A DNA stretch of 9,590 nucleotides, from the NCBI GenBank assembly GCA_026397895.1, contig JAPLTZ010000071.1, forward strand, positions 1 through 9,590, in the 5' to 3' direction. Under the pieces are notes generated by a model. The model was not told the origin of the DNA. It was given only the letters and a program-made list of their open reading frames with translations, and searched no databases. Source of the stretch: Verrucomicrobiota bacterium. Its GTDB lineage: Bacteria; Verrucomicrobiota; Verrucomicrobiia; Limisphaerales; JAFMIX01. This document shows positions 1-5,966 of the stretch, in pieces. Position 1 is the stretch's first letter; every line of letters begins with the position of its first letter. The position numbers were made by a program, and so were the translations under genes.

Positions 1-613
1 GCGTGAAGCCGTTGCTTGGTGCGCCTTGTTTGTTCACGCCTTGATCAAGCAAGCGGACGCCGACAACTTTTTTGTTTTCGACAAGCGCCTGACCGACGGG
101 CGTGCCGGGCCAGATTTGAACCATGCCGGTGCTTTGCACCTCCGCGCCGACCCATTGCATGAACTGTCCCATCGAAAGCACCATGCCGCCGTGCTTGTGC
201 AGGAAGGCCGGCGTCCACGGCAGATTCAGCGCGTCGTCTTCAACGGGCAACGCGAACTTGAAAGCGCGGATGGCTTCATCCGCAAGTTTCAGCATGGCCG
301 AGCGCCGGCTCGCACCGACGGGGTCGAGGAGGCAGAGAACTTTTTCCTCGCCGACGGATGCGGACATCGGAATGCCGGCGGTTTCGATTTCAGGAATGCT
401 CGCGCGCAACGCCCGCGCCTTGGTCACCACGCCGGAAACCCCGAAGCCGATGTCGTCGGCGCGCTCGTAACAGAGCACTTGCGGCGGCATCCCCGGCATG
501 ACGGCGCTCTCCACGACGGGCGTGCCGTCGGCGTTCGTGAGCTGCTTGGAGAGCGTGGTGAGAAAGCCCGCCGTCGCCGGACCGAAGCCGACGCAGACGA
601 TGTCGGCGTCCAT
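1..613 (-). CDS. ETF:quinone oxidoreductase-like flavoprotein (N-terminal part, cut by window edge)
   Basis: Translation of the minus strand from the ATG at 611-613 gives 204 codons that stay open to base 1, so the C-terminal part lies outside the window. Residues 5-17 form the first FAD-binding strand and turn (VCVGFGPATAGF), and E50 in VLCYER fits the acidic residue at the end of the second strand. Residues about 131-204 match the ETF-QO pattern: LPWTP, then VLSMGQFMQWVG, and a strand ending NKQGAPSNGF, like the GKDGAP segment of the family. ETF-QO enzymes pass electrons from electron-transfer flavoprotein to membrane quinone. The gene lies 114 bases downstream of an acyl-CoA dehydrogenase on the same strand, which fits that role. 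The third glycine of the usual GxGxxG is Thr14, and there is a long insert at about residues 28-45. The frame is open further upstream through the repeat, so the start rests on homology; no Shine-Dalgarno is visible. The [4Fe-4S] and quinone regions cannot be checked. It could be a diverged relative in the FixC/geranylgeranyl-reductase superfamily. Confidence 0.78.
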   Translation of the reverse strand, partial: MDADIVCVGFGPATAGFLTTLSKQLTNADGTPVVESAVMPGMPPQVLCYERADDIGFGVSGVVTKARALRASIPEIETAGIPMSASVGEEKVLCLLDPVGASRRSAMLKLADEAIRAFKFALPVEDDALNLPWTPAFLHKHGGMVLSMGQFMQWVGAEVQSTGMVQIWPGTPVGQALVENKKVVGVRLLDQGVNKQGAPSNGFT

Positions 614-627
614 GCGCGGACGTTCAG

Positions 628-731
628 GTAGGACAGGCGTCGCGCCTGTCTCTGACTTCAAATCAAAGTTTGCTCTTTGCTCGCTCAAGTTTTGAAAACG
701 AAAATGGAGACAGGCGCGACGCCTGTCCTAC
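628..731. repeat. Twin-palindrome inverted repeat (REP/BIME-like element)
   Basis: Bases 628-652 and 707-731 are perfect 25-base inverted copies separated by 54 bases. Each arm is itself a hairpin: GACAGGCG (632-639) pairs with CGCCTGTC (643-650) around a 3-base loop, and likewise 709-716 with 720-727. The element can therefore fold as two small hairpins or one long stem. It fills the gap between the acyl-CoA dehydrogenase and the ETF-QO-like gene, and the stop codon of the former (728-730) lies in the right arm. The spacer contains a small palindrome GTTTTGAAAAC at 690-700. No transposase is present. From general knowledge I associate this core with dispersed repeats in verrucomicrobial genomes; that is recall, not a search result. 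There is no T-run, so it is not a standard terminator. Confidence 0.85.
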
Positions 732-2926
732 GCCGGATAATCCAGTGCTTCGCGCGTCATCACCTTGGTCAACGATTCGGCGGCGCGGTCTTTCGCGAGC
801 CGGCAGCCGGTGATGCAGGTGTCGAGCTTCGCACGGAGAGCGACAAACGGTTCGAGGCCGGTGCATTTCACACACGGGCCGGCTTTGCGGGCGTGGGCTT
901 CGCCGTTTTCGGTCACATCGGAGTAGGCGCGGGCCGAGCCGTCAATGCCGGGGATGACGCCTTCGAGGTTCGTCAATTCCTCGGCGCAATAGCAGGCGTG
1001 GCAACTCGCGTCGTCCCACGCGGGATGGCGGTTGTAGCCGTGGCCGATTTCGGTGGCGATGCGTCCGACTTCGCCGGCGGCGCGCGCGGCTTGCACGTGG
1101 CAAAGGTCGGTGAAGAAGGCGACTGTGCCGGCGAGGCCGTCGGCGAGCGCGGGGTTTTCCGCGCCCTTGGTTTCCAGTTCGATGGTGTCGAGGATGAATT
1201 GCCGCGCGGCGAGCAGCCAGCAGAGGGCATCGGCGAGCGGGAAGGTCACGCCCTGACGCGATTTGTGGTAGAGCTTCGCGCCGTCGGCGTCGGTGGCGGT
1301 CTGGACGTGTTGCAGTGTCCAGAGCCAGAGTTTCATCGCGGTGCCGAGCGCGCACGCGCCGGTGCCGGGGCGTTCGGACGAAATGCGTTTCATCTCGGCG
1401 ATCCACTGCTTGAACTGCGTGAGGAATAATTCGCTGGTCATCGTGATGGAAAGCTGCAGGCGCTGCACGGCTTCCGGGCCTTCGTAGGTGGCTTCGAGCT
1501 GGGCATCCATCCATTTCTGGCCGAGGAATCCGGGGCAATCCTCGGTGACGCCGTAGCCGCCCATGAGGCTGACGGCTTCGCGCATCATGTTCGCGCCGTG
1601 GCCGGTGTTCCAGAGTTTGCACGCGGGGCAAAGGACGCCGGCAAGCGAGTCGAGCTGCGCGAAACGGGCGAGCGGATTTTCAATCGGCTGATGCGCGTTG
1701 ATCAACTTCAGCGCTTCGTCCTGGGCCTTGGCCAATTCCTTCGTTGCGGCGCGACCGGTCAGTTTTTTCTCGGCGAAGATACGATCCTTTTCCTGTTCGA
1801 GCGGGTCGAGCACGTCGAACATCCGCGCTGCTTCGAAGCCGAGCGAGGAGCTGGCTTCGCCGGTGGCCCAGATGTCCACGAGGCGATGGAGCGCGTCTTC
1901 CTTCTGCTGGATGCCGAGTTCGTAGCGCGGCGTGCCGGGCGCGCCCTGCCCTCCGCGAAAACGGCGGCGATGATAAAGCATTATCGGCTCGACGGCGGAA
2001 AGGAGCTTCGCCGAAGTCATCAAACCGACGGTCACGCGCGTGCGGCGGAAGACGGCTTCGATGATTTCGCTGTGCGAATAGTTCGGGATGATGACGCCGT
2101 CCTTGACCGTGTAGCCGCCGACGATGCGGCTGGCGGGGACTTTGAGGTTGAAGACCGGATCGTTGGTGGACGAAAGCTGGTGGACGAGCTTCTTGGTCGG
2201 CGTGCCGCGATCCCAGATGCCGGGGTCGCCTTCTTCCAGGATGACCATGCAACTGCCCTTGATCTTGGCGTCGTCCGATTCAACGGCGGCGGTGACGACG
2301 TTGGCGAAGCCCATGTTGGTGATGAAGCGGCCGCGCTTGTCCACGTGCAGCAACGGCTCGCTGCCGTCCTTCCATTCGGCGATGCGGACTCTGCCGGCGA
2401 GCATTCCCGTCTCCACGCCGACGAACGGGATCGGCTCGGTGAGCGCGAAGGCGGCGCGGATCTGCTTGCGGTCTTCGCCGGGCTTGACCGGCACGGCGCC
2501 GCCGACATATTTGGCGCGCTGCTCCGGCGTGCCGCGCTCGTGGATGGGCGCGAGGCCGAGATTGCTCGCGAGGCTGCCGGTGGCCGCGCCGGCGTCCACC
2601 CACGCCAGCTCGAACGCGACCAGCGCAAGCGCGAGGTTCTTTGGCCCGGCGATGAACCCGCCGTATTCCGGTTCAAGGAACGCCGCGGTGATGCCGCTGT
2701 CGTCGTAGTGTTGCAGCAGGGTGTTTTTCTCCGGCGTCCAATCGTGCGAGTTGCGCCCACCTGCGGCCACGAGCCGGGCGACCGGGCCGCGAGCCACAGC
2801 GCGTGCGCCTTGCATGAGCATCTGCAATTCGTAGCGGTCGGCGAAACGCCACATGATCTGGCGGACGTCGTCGCCGGGGAGGGTTTGGAGAGATACCGCT
2901 GGTTTGGGTTCGGCTAGAGTTACCAT
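728..2926 (-). CDS. Acyl-CoA dehydrogenase with cysteine-rich C-terminal extension
   Basis: This 732-residue protein is an FAD-dependent acyl-CoA dehydrogenase, which forms the 2,3-enoyl-CoA and passes electrons to ETF. The N-terminal helical domain includes ITAAFLEPEYGG (79-90). The middle domain has AFALTEP (159-165) and FITNMGFANVV (201-211). The C-terminal domain has MGGYGVTEDCPGFLGQKWMDA (455-475) split as in the family, then TYEGPEAVQRL, in which E482 is the likely catalytic base. Standard enzymes have about 380 residues. Here there is an insert at about 370-425 and an extension beyond about 500, ending with seven cysteines: C642, C645, C647, C685, C688, C704 and C708. That pattern suggests a metal or iron-sulfur site, which is an inference. 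The ATG at 2924-2926 has AAAGG at 2936-2940, the clearest ribosome-binding site in the window. The stop lies in the palindromic repeat. The ETF-QO-like gene follows on the same strand, suggesting one oxidation module. Substrate chain length cannot be told. Confidence 0.93.
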   Translation of the reverse strand: MVTLAEPKPAVSLQTLPGDDVRQIMWRFADRYELQMLMQGARAVARGPVARLVAAGGRNSHDWTPEKNTLLQHYDDSGITAAFLEPEYGGFIAGPKNLALALVAFELAWVDAGAATGSLASNLGLAPIHERGTPEQRAKYVGGAVPVKPGEDRKQIRAAFALTEPIPFVGVETGMLAGRVRIAEWKDGSEPLLHVDKRGRFITNMGFANVVTAAVESDDAKIKGSCMVILEEGDPGIWDRGTPTKKLVHQLSSTNDPVFNLKVPASRIVGGYTVKDGVIIPNYSHSEIIEAVFRRTRVTVGLMTSAKLLSAVEPIMLYHRRRFRGGQGAPGTPRYELGIQQKEDALHRLVDIWATGEASSSLGFEAARMFDVLDPLEQEKDRIFAEKKLTGRAATKELAKAQDEALKLINAHQPIENPLARFAQLDSLAGVLCPACKLWNTGHGANMMREAVSLMGGYGVTEDCPGFLGQKWMDAQLEATYEGPEAVQRLQLSITMTSELFLTQFKQWIAEMKRISSERPGTGACALGTAMKLWLWTLQHVQTATDADGAKLYHKSRQGVTFPLADALCWLLAARQFILDTIELETKGAENPALADGLAGTVAFFTDLCHVQAARAAGEVGRIATEIGHGYNRHPAWDDASCHACYCAEELTNLEGVIPGIDGSARAYSDVTENGEAHARKAGPCVKCTGLEPFVALRAKLDTCITGCRLAKDRAAESLTKVMTREALDYPA

Positions 2927-2963
2927 AAAAAATGACCTTTAAGCTGTTCGGATTTTTCAAAAG

Positions 2964-3006
2964 GCCCGATGACTACCGCGCAGGAGTTTGGTCGGGCTAC
3001 GACCGA
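2964..3006 (-). other. Alternative hairpins in the leader of the acyl-CoA dehydrogenase gene
   Basis: Two mutually exclusive pairings share bases. GGTCG (2990-2994) pairs with CGACC (3000-3004), extendable to 7 pairs with one wobble at 2988-3006. GCCCGA (2964-2969) pairs with TCGGGC (2992-2997). Read on the minus strand, the second stem is followed by CTTTT, giving a weak terminator-like shape between a possible promoter and the dehydrogenase start. This may be an attenuator-like leader, a degenerate palindromic repeat, or chance. The stems are short, so support is modest. Confidence 0.22.
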
Positions 3007-3007
3007 A

Positions 3008-3038
3008 ATTGTATTGTTCCGACCAGCATATTCCGCAA
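3008..3038 (-). promoter_or_regulatory. Possible promoter for the acyl-CoA dehydrogenase gene
   Basis: On the minus strand TACAAT (3008-3013) matches five of six -10 consensus bases, and TTGCGG (3033-3038) matches three of six -35 bases. The spacer is 19 bases, longer than ideal. The position, about 80 bases upstream of the ATG in the divergent gap shared with hisH, is sensible. Confidence 0.25.
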
Positions 3039-3107
3039 CTCACCTATGGTGTTTTAATGACCGTATCTTGCCACGGCTGCGAATCCAAATTGGGGTTCAC
3101 GTCCCGG

Positions 3108-3136
3108 TTGCCAGACTTGGGGCATCCGTTTAGTCT
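3108..3136 (+). promoter_or_regulatory. Possible promoter for hisH, implying an almost leaderless mRNA
   Basis: TTGCCA (3108-3113, five of six -35 bases) is followed after 17 bases by TAGTCT (3131-3136, only three of six -10 bases). The expected transcription start would fall at or next to the GTG start codon at 3143, and no Shine-Dalgarno sequence is seen there. The weak -10 match keeps this tentative. Confidence 0.25.
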
Positions 3137-3142
3137 TGGCGC

Positions 3143-3763
3143 GTGATTGCTTTGCTTGATTACGGTTCGGGAAATCTCCGCAGCGTCCACAAGGCGCTGC
3201 TGAAAGTCGGCGCGCAGGTGCGGTTGGCGAAATCGCCGGGCGAGATCGGCGATGCCCGCGCCGTCGTGCTGCCGGGCGTGGGCGCGTTTGACGACTGCAT
3301 CCACGCGCTGCAACGACAGGAGCTGCTCGGCGCGGCAAAGGATTTCATCCAGACCGGCAAGCCATTCCTCGGCATCTGCGTGGGCTATCAGGCGCTGTTC
3401 GAGAAGAGTGAGGAGTTCAATTCCTGCGCCGCCGGCTTGGGAATCTTCGGCGGCAAAGTCGTGCGCTTCACGGAAACACCCGGCCTGAAGATTCCGCAGA
3501 TCGGTTGGAATCAGATCGAGATCACGCAGCCGGATTGCCCGCTCTATCGCGGCATCAAAAGCGGCAGCTACGTCTATTTCGTCCACAGCTTTTACCCGCA
3601 ACCGGTGGACGCCGGCATCGTCGCCACGCGCACGACTTACGGCGGGCCGTTCGCGTCGTCGGTCTGGCGCGGGAATGTTTTCGCCACGCAGTTCCACCCG
3701 GAGAAGAGCCAGAACGTCGGGCTGCAACTACTGAAGAATTTTGTGGAGCTAACAAAAATCTAA
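3143..3763 (+). CDS. hisH: Imidazole glycerol phosphate synthase, glutamine amidotransferase subunit HisH
   Basis: HisH releases ammonia from glutamine and delivers it to HisF, which makes imidazole-glycerol phosphate and AICAR in histidine biosynthesis; it is a cytoplasmic enzyme. The 206 residues are of normal length. The start IALLDYGSGNLRSV, the oxyanion-strand loop LPGVGAFDD (43-51), and the nucleophile elbow GICVGYQALF with C79 are all present. KIPQIGWN (116-123), YVYFVHSFY (143-151) and TQFHPEKS, with H185 and E187 completing the triad, are intact, so the enzyme should be active. Translation starts at GTG 3143-3145; this is the first residue of the conserved N-terminal strand and no upstream start gives a better fit. 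No other his gene is in view, so its HisF partner must be encoded elsewhere. Its TAA abuts the ATG of the following gene. Confidence 0.97.
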   Translation: MIALLDYGSGNLRSVHKALLKVGAQVRLAKSPGEIGDARAVVLPGVGAFDDCIHALQRQELLGAAKDFIQTGKPFLGICVGYQALFEKSEEFNSCAAGLGIFGGKVVRFTETPGLKIPQIGWNQIEITQPDCPLYRGIKSGSYVYFVHSFYPQPVDAGIVATRTTYGGPFASSVWRGNVFATQFHPEKSQNVGLQLLKNFVELTKI

Positions 3764-4900
3764 ATGCAGCTGGACAAACAAATCAGAGGGCGACTCACTC
3801 GAATATTGGCTGGCGTAATCTTGCTGATTTGCATCCCTGCCACGGCGCACGCGAATGTGGGAACGCCACTCATGTGGGCGTCGATGCTGCACCTCACAAT
3901 TGGAAATACGCTGATCGGAATCTTCGAGGGCTTGATTCTGGCAAAAGTTTTTCGACTGAAAACCCGCACGTGCATTATCGCGCTGATTCTGGCCAATTAT
4001 TTTTCAGCGTGGGCTGGCGGGTTGTTTTTGAACCATTGGGCAACCGCTGCTTTGCCATTCAATCTCTACAATGCCTGGCAATGGCTTTGGGTCATGGTCG
4101 CGTCCACATACATAATGACGCTGGTTCTTGAATGGCCTTTCGTCTTCCTTTGCTTCCGCAACGAACCGGAAAAATTGGGAAAGGCTTTGCGGGGAAATCT
4201 GCTCGTTAACTCTTTAAGCTACGTTCTGCTGTTCGGTTGGTATTGGCTGGCGAGCGGGACAACGCTTTATACCAAGATGAACGTCGTCCAGCCATCGGCG
4301 ATGACGTGGCCTGCACAAGGAATCCTTTACTACATTTCCGAAGCGGGAGATTCGGTGTGTTCGCTGAACTTGAAGACTCACCAGACAGACAAAGTCTCCT
4401 CACTTGCTGTCGCGAACAAGGATGACCGCCTTTTCGTCAGACCTTCAGTTTCAGACGACAGCCAGTGGGACATCCTCGCCTGTGTTTGGGATAAATCGCG
4501 AACGCGAGCACAAGCCGTCACTGTTCTATCAAATCTCACGGTCATCGCCGCTCAATCTTGGCGTGACGAGCACTCTTCCGGCAGAACTGAAGGAACATGG
4601 TTTAATTTCGGCGAAGCCTCCAATCTGGGAGCAGCGGAGAAAAACGATTGGAAATTTCGCACAGGCTTCTGGCCGATTGAAGGACTGCGCGGACAAAATA
4701 CAAGCGGCAGCGAACACATTCGTTTCTCGCTGGAAACCCCATTCGTCGCATGGGTTGCCCGCAACGCGACTCATCTGCCAGGCGACTATGTTGTTTTTCA
4801 GTTGGGAGATGATCAAATCTGCCTGCTTGAAGCGACGACGAAGAAAATTTGTTTGTTGGCCAAAGGACGTGGGCCGGTTGTTGTTATTCCAAGAGAGTAA
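3764..4900 (+). CDS. Unrecognised membrane protein with C-terminal soluble domain
   Basis: I do not recognise this 378-residue family. Residues 1-30 look like a signal peptide (basic start, hydrophobic LAGVILLICIPA, AHA before N31). Hydrophobic segments at about 42-62, 69-88, 104-128 and 147-164 suggest four transmembrane helices. The first of these carries a polar patch, HLTIGN...EG, that may be conserved. Residues about 170-378 are soluble and probably outside the membrane. Segments near 186-212 (GILYYIS, VCSLNLKT) and 340-376 (DYVVFQLGDDQICLLEATTKK) resemble beta-propeller strands of the kind that read out stored values; this is only a resemblance. The ATG follows the hisH stop with no gap, so the two are probably co-transcribed and perhaps translationally coupled, though a histidine role is not implied. 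A GGAG at 3744-3747 is too distant (15 bases) to be a convincing ribosome-binding site. Base composition is visibly lower in GC than hisH, so it may be an acquired gene. Confidence 0.75.
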   Translation: MQLDKQIRGRLTRILAGVILLICIPATAHANVGTPLMWASMLHLTIGNTLIGIFEGLILAKVFRLKTRTCIIALILANYFSAWAGGLFLNHWATAALPFNLYNAWQWLWVMVASTYIMTLVLEWPFVFLCFRNEPEKLGKALRGNLLVNSLSYVLLFGWYWLASGTTLYTKMNVVQPSAMTWPAQGILYYISEAGDSVCSLNLKTHQTDKVSSLAVANKDDRLFVRPSVSDDSQWDILACVWDKSRTRAQAVTVLSNLTVIAAQSWRDEHSSGRTEGTWFNFGEASNLGAAEKNDWKFRTGFWPIEGLRGQNTSGSEHIRFSLETPFVAWVARNATHLPGDYVVFQLGDDQICLLEATTKKICLLAKGRGPVVVIPRE

Positions 4901-4946
4901 CGTGAAATAGTTGGAGTGCGTTTGAGTGTGTCCACTGATTTGCCAC

Positions 4947-4975
4947 TTGTGCGCCACGAAAGGCATCGTTAGAAT
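4947..4975 (+). promoter_or_regulatory. Possible promoter for the superoxide dismutase gene
   Basis: TTGTGC (4947-4952, three of six -35 bases), a 17-base spacer, and TAGAAT (4970-4975, five of six -10 bases) lie in the 136-base gap before the dismutase gene. This would give a leader of about 55 bases. Nothing else was recognised in this gap, and there is no clear terminator after the preceding gene. Confidence 0.35.
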
Positions 4976-5036
4976 TATTCCAAGTAAAGATTAGCTTCAT
5001 GTTGAAGCCAACACCGACCACCAACAATATAAAATT

Positions 5037-5651
5037 ATGGCACACGAACTCGCCCCCCTGCCCTACGACAAAGCCGCGCTCGAACCTCACATTGACGCGC
5101 TCACCATGGAAATCCACCACGGTCGCCATCACAAGGCCTACGTGGACAACCTCAACAAAGCCATCGCCGGCAACATCGCCCTCGAAGCCAAGTCGCTCGA
5201 ACAGATCATCAAGGATTTGAGCGCCGTGCCCGACGCCATCCGCGGCCCCGTCCGCAACAACGGCGGCGGCCACTGGAATCACACGTTCTTCTGGAACAGC
5301 CTCGCCCCGAATGCCGGCGGTGCCCCCACCGGCGCTTTGGCCGATGGCATCAAGGCCGCGTTTGGTTCGTTCGCCGACTTCCAAGCCAAGTTCGAGGCCG
5401 CTGGCATCGGTCGCTTCGGCAGCGGTTGGGCGTGGCTTGTTTCCAATGGCGGCAAGCTGGAAATCGTCTCCACCGCCAACCAGGACAATCCGCTCATGGG
5501 CAAAGCCGTCGCCGGCTGCGAAGGCAAGCCGCTTCTCGGCGTGGACGTCTGGGAACATGCTTACTATCTGAAATACCAGAACAAGCGCGCCGACTACCTC
5601 AAGGCCGTCTGGAACGTCGTCAACTGGAGTGCCGTTGCCACGCGGCTGTAA
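5037..5651 (+). CDS. sodA: Superoxide dismutase, Mn/Fe family (Mn-type signature)
   Basis: The enzyme converts superoxide to oxygen and hydrogen peroxide. The 204 residues match the usual length, and no signal peptide is present, so it is cytoplasmic. The four metal ligands are visible: H27 in MEIHHGRHH, H82 in WNHTFFW, D170 and H174 in DVWEHAYY. Two positions used to tell the metal types apart point to manganese. G78 in GGGHWNH stands where iron enzymes have Gln, and Q149 in STANQDNPL supplies the Mn-type glutamine. However, WNHTFFWNSLAPNAGG is more like iron enzymes, so a cambialistic enzyme is possible. The ATG is chosen because the conserved N-terminus (ELAPLPYDKAALEPHID) begins at once. 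No Shine-Dalgarno is seen. It appears to be a single-gene unit ended by the strong hairpin at 5670-5708. Confidence 0.96.
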   Translation: MAHELAPLPYDKAALEPHIDALTMEIHHGRHHKAYVDNLNKAIAGNIALEAKSLEQIIKDLSAVPDAIRGPVRNNGGGHWNHTFFWNSLAPNAGGAPTGALADGIKAAFGSFADFQAKFEAAGIGRFGSGWAWLVSNGGKLEIVSTANQDNPLMGKAVAGCEGKPLLGVDVWEHAYYLKYQNKRADYLKAVWNVVNWSAVATRL

Positions 5652-5669
5652 ACGGCTGGAAGAAATTCA

Positions 5670-5708
5670 AAAGCCACGCTGCGGAAACGCGGCGTGGCTT
5701 TATTTTTT
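5670..5708 (+). terminator. Strong intrinsic terminator after the dismutase gene
   Basis: AAAGCCACGC (5670-5679) pairs perfectly with GCGTGGCTTT (5692-5701). Four more pairs (one T-G wobble) extend the stem to a GAAA tetraloop at 5684-5687, giving about 14 pairs. The T-run TTTATTTTTT follows. It starts 18 bases after the sod stop. On the opposite strand the stem is followed by TTTTGAATTT, so it may also weakly end the convergent minus-strand transcript, whose last stop codon (5700-5702) lies inside the stem. Confidence 0.93.
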
Positions 5709-5966
5709 AACTTCAGGCGGACGCAACCACATGCGGTGATTGCGAAAATCAATCAATGCCTGACATTCCCCCATTAAGTCTGCTCCCAACACCCCCTTCT
5801 CTCCGGGAAAATTCCCCAATGCCCCAACGACTAACGGCAGGCCATCAACCACCACATCACCAATGCGTATTAGCTCTGGCATCGTCACTCGATATTCCTT
5901 GGCCACAGCGTCTGCTCCTGATGATTTTCCAAGTATGTTTGTGTAAATGTAACTTAACCCCGCCAA
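5700..5966 (-). pseudogene. C-terminal half of a retropepsin-like domain (probable detached gene fragment)
   Basis: This minus-strand frame (88 codons from a TTG at 5964-5966) encodes RVTMPELIRIGDVVVDGLP and then GVLGADL, with ALIDFRNHRMWLRPP near the end. It is the second half of a bacterial aspartyl-protease-like domain (flap, hydrophobic GxLGxD motif and final strand). The first half with the catalytic DTG motif is absent. It overlaps the end of the upstream gene by 13 bases, and that gene ends with the same kind of motif. Adding one base to the GGGG run near 5959-5962 would fuse the two frames into one protein of about 337 residues. I therefore read it as the severed tail of a formerly two-domain protein. 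The frame has an in-frame TGA just upstream, so it cannot extend. Independent translation from TTG, or frameshifting, is possible but unproven. Confidence 0.6.

Noticed and set aside
26..631. Plus-strand open frame of 201 codons at the left edge
   Set aside because: Shadow of the ETF-QO-like gene; the minus-strand reading has clear flavoprotein motifs.
628..731. The inverted repeat as an insertion sequence or rho-independent terminator
   Set aside because: The 54-base spacer cannot encode a transposase and no T-run follows either arm; a REP-like element fits better.
663..875. Short minus-strand frame ending at the repeat
   Set aside because: Shifted frame of the dehydrogenase 3' end running into the repeat; its GQASRLSP tail is repeat-derived, not a protein family.
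1598..2917. Long plus-strand open frame (439 codons) opposite the acyl-CoA dehydrogenase
   Set aside because: Antisense shadow of a GC-rich gene; the product is low-complexity R/A/G/D-rich and matches no fold, while the minus strand carries every dehydrogenase motif.
4529..4966. Minus-strand frame of 145 codons opposite the membrane protein gene
   Set aside because: No start context, no domain, and lies against a gene with a convincing signal peptide and helices.
5028..5033. TATAAA just before the dismutase ATG as a -10 box
   Set aside because: It ends three bases before the start codon and the nearest -35-like TTGAAG is 20 bases away, so transcription would start inside the gene.
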